DNA of 19,570 bases from an uncultured Collinsella sp. (GCA_902491915.1 CABUJL010000026.1:1-19570); one strand, 5' to 3'; shown: positions 1 through 7,274, numbered from the stretch's first letter. The notes: generated by a model not told the origin, from the sequence alone. Made by a program: numbers and translations.

Positions 1-1
1 C

Positions 2-3000
2 GCGCCGGGCTTCACGCACGACACCAAGCTGAAGGGCGGCGAGTACACCTTCGAGCTGAAGGATGCCGCCGGCAACGTGCTCGACACTGCGACGAACAAG
101 GCCGATGGCACGGTGAAGTTCACGTGCGACTTCGAGCTCTCCGACCTGGACGGCGCCGCGAGCAAGGACTTTACCTACACCATCGCGGAGAAGCCGGGCA
201 CGGAGCCGGGCATGCTCTACGACACCCATGCGCTCATCTACAAGGTGACGGTCGCGGACGATGGCACCGGCACGCTGAGGGCCACACCGCAGGTAACGAG
301 TGGAGACAACTCGCAGACCTTCATGAACACGTACCACCCGAAGGAGACCTCGGTAACGCTCAAGGCGAAGAAGCGCTTCACGGGCGGTGAGCTCGCAGGG
401 GGCGACTTCACGTTCCAGCTGCTCGACAAGGATGGCAACGTGATCCAGGCCGTCCAGAATGACAAGGATGGCAAGGTTGCCTTCCAGGCAATCAGCTACG
501 ACACGCCGGGCGATCACGACTACGCCATCAGGGAGGTTGCCGGCAACGACTCGACCGTCGTCTACGACGCGAAGGACGTGAAGGTCCACGTCAAGGTCAC
601 CGACGAGAAGGGCGAGCTGAGGGCGACCGTCACATACGACGGAGAGAAGGCCGTGTCGACCTTCACCAACTCGAAGCCGACGACGGACGTTACCGTCGAG
701 GCCACGAAGACCCTCAAGGGCAAGGACCTGACGGCTGGTGCGTTCACTTTCGGCCTGTACGACCAGGCCGGCAACGAGGTTTCCAAGGGCACCAACGACC
801 AGGACGGCAAGGTCAAGCTGACCGTCAAGAACCTGAACCTGGGCGAGTACGACTACACGTTCAAGGAGGAGAAAGCCGGCCAGGCCGTCGACGGCGTGGT
901 CTACGACGCCAAAGAAGTCAAGGTCCACGTCAAGGTAGAGCAGAACCAGGACGACAACAACAAGACGAAGGTGATTGTCACCTATGACGGTGACGCTACG
1001 GCTCCCACCTTCAACAACACCTACGACGCAAAGGGTTCCGTAACCCTGACGGCGACCAAGACCATCAAGGTTGCGGACGGCTTCGACCACGCGACGAAGC
1101 CCGCGGACGGCGAGTACACCTTCGAGCTGAAGGATGCCGCCGGCAACGTGCTCGGCACCGCGAAGAACGACGCCGACGGCAAGGTCAGCTTCACGCGCGA
1201 GTTCCAGCTCTCCGACTTGGGTGGCGCCGTGAGCAAGGACTTCACCTACACCATCGTGGAGCAGCCGGGCGCGGAGGCCGGCATGGTCTATGACAATCAT
1301 GCCCTCACCTATACGGTGACGGTCACAGACGGCGGGGCCGGAGCGCTGAACGCGAAGGCGGTCGTGACGAACACATCCGGCTCGGAGACCTTCACCAACA
1401 CCTACCAGCCGGCCGCGACCGGTCTGGCCCTCGGTGCGCAGAAGAGATACGTGAAGAAGGACGACAACACGCCGATCGTACTCAAGGGCGGCGAGTTCAC
1501 CTTCGATGTGTACGAGGGCAACCTGACGGCTGAGCAGCTTGCCGGAGCCAAGCCCGCCCGGACCGCGACCAACGGCGCGGACGGAAGTGTTAACTTCGGC
1601 GCCTTCTCCTACGCGAAGCCGGGCACGCACGAGTACACCATCGTGGAGCGGAAGGGCGACCTGTCCCACGTGGCCTACGACGATACGTTGCACCACGCCG
1701 TGGTGACGGTTACGGACAATGCCGGCACGCTGCAGGCGAGCGTTGTCTACGACGGTACGGACGCCGCGAAGCCCACCTTCACCAACGCCTACAAGGCACG
1801 GGCGACGGACTCCGGCGCGATCGCCCTCACCAAGAGCGTTGACGTGCACGACGGCAGCTATCAGCTAAAGGCGGGAGACTTCGCCTTCGAGCTGATGGGG
1901 TCTGACGGCTCGGTGATCCAGACCCAGAAGAACGATGCCGACGGCAAGGTTGCCTTCGACAAGCTGACCTTCGACCATGCGGGCACCTTTACCTACACGG
2001 TCCGCGAGGTGCAGCCGACGGACGACGCGCCGGGCGTGCCGGGCGTGACCTACACCGGCAAGACGTACACCCTGACCTACGTGGTGAAGGACAACAACGA
2101 CGGCAAGCTGGTGGTAGAGAGCTCCACGGTGAAGCCGAGCGAGGGTACCGAGAACGGCGTCTCGCCCGGAACCATGACGTTTGCGAACAGCTACCAGCCG
2201 GGACAGACCTCCTACCAGATTTCTGGCACCAAGGTGCTTAAGAATGCCGACCCGGCCACCACGCGGACGCCCGCCGATGGCGAGTTCACGTTCGCTCTGA
2301 TTGACGTGACCACGGGGCAGGAGATCGACCGGACCACGAACGTGGGTAACGCGTTTACCTTCAAGGCCATCTCGTACACCGCAACTGGTTCGCATGCGTA
2401 CCAGGTGAAGGAGGTTGCGGGCCATGATGGCACCATTACTTACAGCGATGCGGTGTTGGACGTGACGGTGAACGTGACCGACGACGGCGGCAGCGGCCAG
2501 CTGACCGCGACGGCGAGCAAGGCGGCTGCTGATCTTACCTTCACCAACACCTACACGCCGACGGCAACGACGGCGACGATTACCGGAACGAAGGCACTGA
2601 CCGGCCGCGACCTGGCCGAGGGTGAGTTCTCCTTCGATCTGAAGGACGCCGACGGTAACGTGGTGCAGACGGTTCAGAACGGCGTCGACGGCACGTTCGG
2701 CTTCGCGCCGCTGCAGCTGGATAAGGTGGGGACGTATGTCTACACCGTGTCCGAGCAGGCAGGGGCGACGGCGAACGGCGTCACCTACGACACGACGGTC
2801 TTTACCGCAACGGTGACGGTGACGGAGAATGCGGAGACGCACGAGCTGGAGGCGCAGGTTGCCTACAGCACAGGCGGCAAGGCTGTGGATGCGGTGGCGT
2901 TCAGCAACAGCTACGCGCCGGCCGCGACTGAGGTGAAGCTGGGGGCCTCCAAGGTGCTGAGCGGCGAGGGCCTGAAGGAAGGGCAGTTCTCCTTCCAGCT

Positions 3001-3448
3001 GAAGGATACCGACGGCAAGGTGCTGCAGACCGCCAAGAACGCGGCGGACGGCACGGTGGGCTTCGAGGCGATCTCGTACGACAAGCCCGGAACGTACGCC
3101 TACAGCATCTCCGAGGTGGACGACGGTCAGAAGAACGTGACGTACGACGCGGCCGAGCACCGGGTAACGGTGACGGTGACGGACGACGGTGCGGGCCATC
3201 TGGTGGCGACGGTAACCTATGATGGCGACGTGGCGCCGGTGTTCAAGAACACGTACACGCCGCCGACCACCCCGCCGATGGAGCCGCCCGCCAATCCGCC
3301 GAGCAAGTCGCCGGTGCCGAAGGAGGAGAAGCCGGGTCTGCCGAATATGGGCGATACCAGCTTGTCACCGATGGCCCTGGGTGGCATCGCGGGCGGCGCG
3401 GTGGTGCTGATCGCCGCAGGCGTGATCCTGCGGCGCCGGAACCGGTAA
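2..3448 (+). CDS. Partial cell-wall-anchored stalk protein with nine pilin-type isopeptide repeats (5' end outside window)
   Basis: The reading frame is open from base 2 to a TAA stop, giving 1148 residues with the N-terminus missing. It consists of nine consecutive domains of about 110-125 residues; the first is cut by the window edge. Each starts with a strand holding a Lys (e.g. ATKTLKG, GTKALTG), then a GxFxFxLxD segment, a YxxxE motif (YTIVEQ, YTVREV, YAIREV) and ends in F-x-N-x-Y (FTNTY, FANSY). This matches the streptococcal pilin isopeptide linker family (FctA/Spy0128-like), in which Lys and Asn are joined by an amide bond with Glu assisting. All eight complete domains keep Lys, Glu and Asn. 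A Pro-rich wall-spanning segment follows, then LPNMG (3338-3352), a hydrophobic helix and the tail RRRNR, a sortase sorting signal with Met where Thr is usual. The protein is probably an adhesin or surface stalk; its ligand cannot be read from this fragment. Codons are strongly G/C-ending. Confidence 0.88.
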   Translation, partial: APGFTHDTKLKGGEYTFELKDAAGNVLDTATNKADGTVKFTCDFELSDLDGAASKDFTYTIAEKPGTEPGMLYDTHALIYKVTVADDGTGTLRATPQVTSGDNSQTFMNTYHPKETSVTLKAKKRFTGGELAGGDFTFQLLDKDGNVIQAVQNDKDGKVAFQAISYDTPGDHDYAIREVAGNDSTVVYDAKDVKVHVKVTDEKGELRATVTYDGEKAVSTFTNSKPTTDVTVEATKTLKGKDLTAGAFTFGLYDQAGNEVSKGTNDQDGKVKLTVKNLNLGEYDYTFKEEKAGQAVDGVVYDAKEVKVHVKVEQNQDDNNKTKVIVTYDGDATAPTFNNTYDAKGSVTLTATKTIKVADGFDHATKPADGEYTFELKDAAGNVLGTAKNDADGKVSFTREFQLSDLGGAVSKDFTYTIVEQPGAEAGMVYDNHALTYTVTVTDGGAGALNAKAVVTNTSGSETFTNTYQPAATGLALGAQKRYVKKDDNTPIVLKGGEFTFDVYEGNLTAEQLAGAKPARTATNGADGSVNFGAFSYAKPGTHEYTIVERKGDLSHVAYDDTLHHAVVTVTDNAGTLQASVVYDGTDAAKPTFTNAYKARATDSGAIALTKSVDVHDGSYQLKAGDFAFELMGSDGSVIQTQKNDADGKVAFDKLTFDHAGTFTYTVREVQPTDDAPGVPGVTYTGKTYTLTYVVKDNNDGKLVVESSTVKPSEGTENGVSPGTMTFANSYQPGQTSYQISGTKVLKNADPATTRTPADGEFTFALIDVTTGQEIDRTTNVGNAFTFKAISYTATGSHAYQVKEVAGHDGTITYSDAVLDVTVNVTDDGGSGQLTATASKAAADLTFTNTYTPTATTATITGTKALTGRDLAEGEFSFDLKDADGNVVQTVQNGVDGTFGFAPLQLDKVGTYVYTVSEQAGATANGVTYDTTVFTATVTVTENAETHELEAQVAYSTGGKAVDAVAFSNSYAPAATEVKLGASKVLSGEGLKEGQFSFQLKDTDGKVLQTAKNAADGTVGFEAISYDKPGTYAYSISEVDDGQKNVTYDAAEHRVTVTVTDDGAGHLVATVTYDGDVAPVFKNTYTPPTTPPMEPPANPPSKSPVPKEEKPGLPNMGDTSLSPMALGGIAGGAVVLIAAGVILRRRNR
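1109..1154 (+). repeat. 46-bp exact direct repeat inside the stalk gene
   Basis: This stretch is identical to bases 38-83, 1071 bp upstream. Both lie at the same place in domains 1 and 4 and encode the GEYTFELKDAAGNVL segment. The protein similarity continues well past the exact repeat (shared SKDFTYTI and ALxYxVTV motifs), so domains 1 and 4 are closer to each other than to domains 2 and 3. This points to recent duplication or gene conversion within the array. Confidence 0.85.
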
Positions 3449-3477
3449 CTGCGGCGGCCGAGAAGGGCTTTGATTGA

Positions 3478-3515
3478 GGGCGGGTGGTCGCAGGGCGCGG
3501 CCGCCCGCCCTTTTT
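3478..3515 (+). terminator. Intrinsic terminator after the stalk gene
   Basis: A GC-rich stem of about 14 pairs (3478-3491 with 3497-3510, including two T-G wobbles) encloses a five-base loop and is followed directly by TTTTT at 3511-3515. It begins 30 bases after the stop codon of the surface-protein gene and should end its transcription. It also separates that gene from the minus-strand remnant just downstream. Confidence 0.88.
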
Positions 3516-3529
3516 GGTGAAAGGCTACG

Positions 3530-3858
3530 TTAACCCGCCGTTTGCTCGTCCAGCTCCGGGCGGAACTCGTAGTCCGGCTCCATCATCTTCTTCCAGGTCT
3601 TCCTGTAGCACCCGTCCTCGGGCTGCCCGCGCATGGGCGACGCCCCGTCCCCGATGCGTGTAGCCTCGTGCAGCCACTTGAACCACATCAGGTAGCTGTG
3701 GGGCCTGCGGGTCGACACGCCCTTGAACCTATCGAGGAAGTGGTCGAGCGAGCCCTGCGCTTCAGCATCCTCTGGACCGTGTCCCGCTCGTACCCGGTGA
3801 GCCTGCCGTGGGTCCTCGGGACCGCCTTCGCGGCGCCCTTCCCGCTCTTTCCGGACAT
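3530..3858 (-). pseudogene. Small unrecognised minus-strand gene, probably frameshifted
   Basis: On the minus strand, ATG at 3858-3856 is preceded by GGAGGA with four bases of spacing, an excellent ribosome-binding site. That frame gives MSGKSGKGAAKAVPRTHGRL and continues through TGYERDTVQRMLK, then degenerates into Arg/Ser/Thr-rich shadow-like sequence ending near 3688. From about 3760 a second frame continues plausibly as QGSLDHFLDRFKG, then STRRPHSYLMWFKWLHEATR, to a TAA at 3532-3530. Joining the two by one base change near 3755-3765 would give a protein of about 108 residues. I do not recognise it with confidence. The LTxxERxxVxxxL start recalls helix-turn-helix segments of some transposases, and RPHSYLMWFKWL could be a transposase tail, so a mobile-element remnant is possible. 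A sequencing error or programmed frameshift cannot be excluded. Confidence 0.45.
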
Positions 3859-3910
3859 GGCGTCCTCCGATCTCCCGGGGCCGGCCGATCCGGCCCTCAG
3901 GGTATCGGAT

Positions 3911-3948
3911 TCCCGCATTCATCCGTACGTGTACGGATGAATGCGGGA
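3911..3948. promoter_or_regulatory. Perfect 38-bp palindrome (18-bp arms, 2-bp centre)
   Basis: Bases 3911-3928 are the exact reverse complement of 3931-3948, with GT between them. The half-site CGGATGAA occurs in the arms (3918-3925 reversed, 3934-3941) and once more just outside at 3955-3962. There is no T-run on either side, so a terminator is unlikely. It lies 53 bp upstream of the minus-strand ATG at 3858 and about 250 bp upstream of prfA. An operator with three half-sites, or a relic of a mobile-element end, are the main options. Confidence 0.7.
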
Positions 3949-4197
3949 GGCGTTCGGATGAAGTTGATATTCAAGGAAAGAGAGTGACCCTTTGTCGCAT
4001 TCCGTGCGGGTTATATGCAGGTATGCCTGCGCACGCTATCATGTATGGGTTAGACCGCAACTATGTACCCCATACGCGAAGGGATGCGCATGTATCTGAA
4101 GATCGACATGTTCTAGCCGGGCTTACCCCCGCAGTGGCGCCGCGCGCCCCATCAACTCTGCCGATTTTCATCTTCACGCATATAAAGGAGTCCCGCC
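3949..4197 (+). other. Intergenic leader upstream of prfA
   Basis: No gene is visible here. The stretch holds a small hairpin (GCAGG 4017-4021 with CCTGC 4026-4030) and a weak 7-bp inverted repeat (4043-4049 with 4069-4075). No -35/-10 pair with good spacing stands out; TATCAT at 4037-4042 is a possible -10 without a clear -35. The region ends with AAAGGAG at 4184-4190, the prfA ribosome-binding site. Confidence 0.5.
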
Positions 4198-5265
4198 ATG
4201 CGCGACAAGCTCGAAAAGATCATCAAGGCCTACGAGGAGCTCGAGAAGAAGCTCTCCGACCCGGCCGTCGCCTCCGATATTAAGGAGTTCACGCGTCTCA
4301 ACAAGGAGTACGCGCACCAGTCCGACCTCATCGCGGCCTCGCGCGAGTACATCGGCGCGCTCGATGACATCGAGGCCGCCAAGGAGATGCTCCACGATAC
4401 CACCGATGCCGATGAGAAGGAGATGCTCCAGATGGACATCTCCGAAAACGAGGCCAAGCTTCCCCAGCTCGAGGAAGACATTAAGTACATGCTCATCCCG
4501 AGCGACCCCAACGACGACAAGAACACCATCGTCGAGATCCGCTCCGCCGCCGGTGGCGACGAGGCGGCCATCTTTGCCGGCGATCTGTACAAGATGTACC
4601 AGCGCTTCTGCGAGTCGCGCGGCTGGAAGACCACCGTACTCGACTCCAGCCCCAGCGAGGCCGGCGGCTTTAAGTCCATCGAGTTCAAGGTTGAGGGCGA
4701 CCGCGTCTACTCCGTCATGAAGTTCGAGTCCGGCGTGCATCGCGTACAGCGCGTCCCCAAGACCGAGTCCCAGGGTCGCATCCAGACCTCCACGGCAACC
4801 GTCGCCGTGCTTCCCGAGGCCGAGGAGATCGACGTTCAGATCAACCAGTCCGACCTGCGCATCGATACCTACTGTGCCTCCGGCCCTGGCGGTCAGTGCG
4901 TTAACACCACCTACTCCGCCGTGCGCATCACCCACCTGCCCACCAACACCGTGGTGCAGTCGCAGGAGCAGCGTTCCCAGATCCAGAACCGCGAGGTCTG
5001 CATGCAGATGCTGCGTGCCCGTCTGTACGAGATGGAACTCGAGAAGCAGCAGGCCGAGCTCGGCGCCGAGCGCCAGAGCCAGATTGGCCACGGCAACCGT
5101 TCCGAGAAGATTCGTACTTACAACCAGCCCCAGGACCGCGTGACCGATCACCGTATCGGTTTCAACTCCACCTACAACGGCGTCCTTCTGGGCGATCAGC
5201 TCGGCACCGTCATCGAGGCACTTGCCGCCGCCGAGCGAGCCGAGAAGCTGGCACAGGCCGTTTAA
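4198..5265 (+). CDS. prfA: Peptide chain release factor 1 (RF1)
   Basis: RF1 recognises UAA and UAG in the ribosomal A site and triggers hydrolysis of the finished peptide. The protein is 355 residues, the normal size for the family. The N-terminal helical domain is rich in Glu/Lys. The stop-codon-reading loop appears as HRVQRVPKTESQGR, so the PxT tripeptide is PKT at residues 187-189. The catalytic GGQ is at 231-233 within SGPGGQCVNTTYSAVRITH. Its glutamine is the methylation target of PrmC, encoded downstream. PxT, rather than the SPF of RF2, identifies it as RF1. ATG at 4198 has AAAGGAG seven bases upstream. The last helix (AERAEKLAQAV) is complete. It is followed by a hairpin and a strong terminator, so it appears to be transcribed alone and not directly joined to prmC. 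Confidence 0.97.
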   Translation: MRDKLEKIIKAYEELEKKLSDPAVASDIKEFTRLNKEYAHQSDLIAASREYIGALDDIEAAKEMLHDTTDADEKEMLQMDISENEAKLPQLEEDIKYMLIPSDPNDDKNTIVEIRSAAGGDEAAIFAGDLYKMYQRFCESRGWKTTVLDSSPSEAGGFKSIEFKVEGDRVYSVMKFESGVHRVQRVPKTESQGRIQTSTATVAVLPEAEEIDVQINQSDLRIDTYCASGPGGQCVNTTYSAVRITHLPTNTVVQSQEQRSQIQNREVCMQMLRARLYEMELEKQQAELGAERQSQIGHGNRSEKIRTYNQPQDRVTDHRIGFNSTYNGVLLGDQLGTVIEALAAAERAEKLAQAV

Positions 5266-5294
5266 GTTACGGCGTTTTACCAAACGCCGTAACT
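5265..5294 (+). other. Perfect 13-bp hairpin at the prfA stop codon
   Basis: Bases 5265-5277 pair perfectly with 5282-5294 around a four-base loop, starting on the last base of the prfA stop codon. No T-run follows, so it is not a canonical terminator by itself. It may protect the 3' end of the message or act with the terminator 40 bases further on. Confidence 0.7.
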
Positions 5295-5335
5295 GGTCGA
5301 CGCTGCGCGCCACCCAGAGCGACAATTTGGCATTC

Positions 5336-5377
5336 AAAAGGCAAGGCATGACCAGAAGGTCTATGCCTTGCCTTTTT
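5336..5377 (+). terminator. Intrinsic terminator of prfA inside a longer inverted repeat
   Basis: Bases 5336-5349 pair perfectly with 5363-5376 (14 bp). A further 4-bp inner stem (5350-5353 with 5358-5361) closes a four-base loop, with T5362 bulged. TTTTT spans 5373-5377. The symmetry extends outward with interruptions: 5327-5333 pairs with 5379-5385, and 5314-5325 with 5387-5399 (one extra base). This gives an imperfect inverted repeat of about 86 bp. Confidence 0.88.
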
Positions 5378-5469
5378 CATGCCAACTTGTTCGCTCTGGA
5401 CGTCGCTCGCTGTCCGTCCTCTACCTGCGGCGTTGCCATCGCTGCCGAAGACGGCAATTGATTAGTTGG

Positions 5470-5576
5470 CACTTAGGGACGTTCCTTTTCTACCGGCAGT
5501 TTGGGACACTCCTGGCTTAGTAGTCATTGGGGACGTTCTTAAACGACTAGTCAAATAAGAGCGTCCCCAATGACTA
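5470..5576. repeat. REP-like inverted repeat with GGGACGTTC units
   Basis: Bases 5521-5541 pair with 5556-5576 over 21 positions with a single T-G wobble, around a 14-base loop that itself contains GACTAGTC. The unit GGGGACGTTCTT in the left arm resembles AGGGACGTTCCTTTT at 5475-5489. A related TTGGGACACTCC lies between at 5502-5513. Clustered short palindromes of this type in intergenic DNA resemble REP/REPIN elements mobilised by REP-associated tyrosine transposases. That link is inference from the pattern; no transposase gene is in the window. Confidence 0.6.
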
Positions 5577-5882
5577 GGTTGGGCACATTGCTTTGTGAGT
5601 TTATTCAATCTTCTTTAATAACAATTAAGTTGTTTACCTGCTTAAAGTTACTTATCATTTTTAAAAATAATGCTCGAAAAAGCGTCCGAGAAGTCGCGGG
5701 ACGGTTTTTGAGGGGTCGTTCGTCAAGCAATGTGGCAAGTTCTTGGTTAGATATTGGTCAGTTTTGGGTCAACCTTGCCAAAAGCTTGACGAATGCAGAT
5801 TTAGACGTCGACGAATGAACATTTCAGGCAGGTTCCAAGCAAAATTCTGGGCTGATTCTCGATAATCGCCTTCAATCGTCCC
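5577..5882. other. AT-rich gene-free island with a long stem-loop (5717-5795)
   Basis: This stretch is clearly richer in A+T than its flanks, and I see no credible coding sequence in it. Bases 5719-5728 pair with 5784-5793 (10 bp). After a small internal loop, 5733-5739 pairs with 5774-5780 (7 bp). The terminal loop of about 34 bases contains the near-repeated TTGGTCA and TGGGTCA. A weaker 5-bp stem (CGTCC/GGACG, about 5684-5704) precedes a T-run. It could be an element remnant or a structured RNA; the sequence does not decide. Confidence 0.5.
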
Positions 5883-5909
5883 TTGCCAAGCGCTGGCCTC
5901 GCGTACAAT
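5883..5909 (+). promoter_or_regulatory. Candidate promoter of prmC
   Basis: TTGCCA at 5883-5888 and TACAAT at 5904-5909 each match the consensus at five of six positions, but the spacer is only 15 bases. It lies about 50 bases upstream of the prmC start and 500 bases past the prfA terminator, so prmC probably has its own transcription start here. Confidence 0.45.
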
Positions 5910-5957
5910 CTGCTCCGACATTCGCGCGCCGTCCGGCGCTTAAGAGGGGAGGGCCCC

Positions 5958-7208
5958 ATGGCAAACGAGATCTGGACCATCAAGCGTTGTCTCGAGTGGA
6001 CCAAGGAGTACCTGGCCGAGCGCGGCGAGGAGCACCCCCGTCTTTCTGCCGAGTGGCTGCTGTGCGCCGCCACGGGCCTGGCGCGCATTGACCTATATAT
6101 GCGTATGGACGAGACGCTTAACGCGGCCCAGCTCGAGACCATGCATGCGGCCGTTGTCCGCCGCGCTAAGGGCGAGCCGCTGCAATACATCACCGGCAGC
6201 ACGCAGTTTCGCATGATCGACGTCGCGTGCGCCCCCGGTGTGCTCATTCCGCGCCCCGAGACCGAGATGCTCGTCGAGGAAGTCCTCAATTATCTGGATG
6301 CCGAGGTGCTGAGCCCCGAGGCTGCTGCCCGTCAGCGTGTTGAGCTGCCTTGGAACGATGAGGTCGAAGAGGCCCGCAAAGCCGAGGCGGCGCTGGCCGA
6401 CGAGCGCGCGACTGCCGAGCGCCGTGCCGCTAACCTGACGGCCGCCGATGAGGCGGCACTAGGCAGCGACGTGCTGGGCAGCCGTGCCTATGCCGAGGAG
6501 CTGGCCGACCGCGAGGCCGAGGAAGCCGCCGCGCAGGCAGCAGAAGCCGACGCCGCGGAAGCCGCCGAGCCCGAGCTCGACGAATACGGCATCGCCATCG
6601 AGGGTGCCGGCCAGGAGACGGCTTCAGCTCAGGATGCCGCTGCGCCTGCCTCAGCCGAGCCCTGCACTGCCCGCGTTCTCGAGGTCGGCTGCGGCACGGG
6701 CTGCATTTCGCTCTCCCTTGCCTGGGAGCGCCGCGGCCACGTTACCTGCACCGCCACCGATATCGAGCCGCGCGCCATCGATCTGGCCACCAAAAACCGC
6801 GACGCCCTCGGCCTCACGGCAGATGAGGTTGCCTTTAGCCTCACCAACCTGGTGAGTTCCATTCCCCGCGAAGAGTGGGGCACCTTCGACGTGCTCGTCT
6901 CCAACCCACCTTACATCCCGACCGGCGTCATGCGTTCGCTGCCGCACGAGGTCAAGGACTTTGAGCCCGACCTGGCGCTCGAGGGCGGCGCCGACGGCCT
7001 CGATATCTTCCGCCGCCTGCTCAATGCGGCGCCTTACATGTTGCGCGCCGGCGGCCTGTTTGCCTGCGAGCTCTACGAGGGTGCCCTCGATGCCGCGGCC
7101 GAGCTCTGTCGCCAGGCAGGCCTTTCGGACGTGCGTATCGTCCACGACCTCACCGATCGCCCCCGCATCGTCCGAGCCATCGTCACCGAGCCCAAACAGC
7201 GTATTTAA
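5958..7208 (+). CDS. prmC: Release factor glutamine methyltransferase with a large internal insertion
   Basis: PrmC uses S-adenosylmethionine to methylate the glutamine of the GGQ motif in release factors, raising termination efficiency. ATG 5958 is preceded by GGAGG at five bases; the open frame continues upstream only through promoter sequence. The N-terminal helical domain is followed by LIPRPETEML (residues 96-105), SAM motif I VLEVGCGTG (240-248) and the catalytic NPPY (316-319). All are intact. The protein is 416 residues, against about 280 in typical PrmC. The excess lies between the PRPETE hairpin and motif I, roughly residues 115-238. There, typical proteins have only some 20 residues; here there is a run rich in Ala, Glu, Asp and Arg with no Cys and few aromatics. 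The insertion is in frame and codon use does not change, so the gene is probably functional. The insert is likely helical or disordered. Confidence 0.93.
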   Translation: MANEIWTIKRCLEWTKEYLAERGEEHPRLSAEWLLCAATGLARIDLYMRMDETLNAAQLETMHAAVVRRAKGEPLQYITGSTQFRMIDVACAPGVLIPRPETEMLVEEVLNYLDAEVLSPEAAARQRVELPWNDEVEEARKAEAALADERATAERRAANLTAADEAALGSDVLGSRAYAEELADREAEEAAAQAAEADAAEAAEPELDEYGIAIEGAGQETASAQDAAAPASAEPCTARVLEVGCGTGCISLSLAWERRGHVTCTATDIEPRAIDLATKNRDALGLTADEVAFSLTNLVSSIPREEWGTFDVLVSNPPYIPTGVMRSLPHEVKDFEPDLALEGGADGLDIFRRLLNAAPYMLRAGGLFACELYEGALDAAAELCRQAGLSDVRIVHDLTDRPRIVRAIVTEPKQRI

Positions 7209-7241
7209 GCTGAATAAATAGACATTTGCGCAAGTTTGTCC

Positions 7242-7274
7242 TTGCAATATACCGTAAAACTTCTACTATAGAAG
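7242..7274 (+). promoter_or_regulatory. Promoter and candidate operator of the toxin-antitoxin operon
   Basis: TTGCAA at 7242-7247 and TACTAT at 7264-7269 are 16 bases apart, just upstream of AAGGAG (7272-7277). The inverted repeat CTTCTA (7260-7265) / TAGAAG (7269-7274) overlaps the -10 element. An antitoxin dimer bound there would block the promoter, the usual autoregulation of such operons. The regulatory role is inferred. Confidence 0.5.

Noticed and set aside
1865..3199. 444-codon open frame on the minus strand opposite the stalk gene
   Set aside because: It is a mirror of G/C-ending codons in the real gene, has His/Arg/Val-rich low-complexity composition, no family motif and no fitting ribosome-binding site.
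3542..3940. 132-codon plus-strand frame opposite the minus-strand remnant
   Set aside because: No ribosome-binding site and Leu/Pro/Ala-rich shadow composition; the minus strand has the good start signal and protein-like sequence.
4174..5349. 391-codon minus-strand frame opposite prfA
   Set aside because: Leu/Gly/Asp-rich shadow of prfA codon usage; prfA on the other strand has full family motifs.
5570..5818. 82-codon plus-strand frame in the AT-rich island
   Set aside because: Its ATG lies inside the REP-like hairpin with no ribosome-binding site, and it runs through stem-loop sequence; no family likeness.
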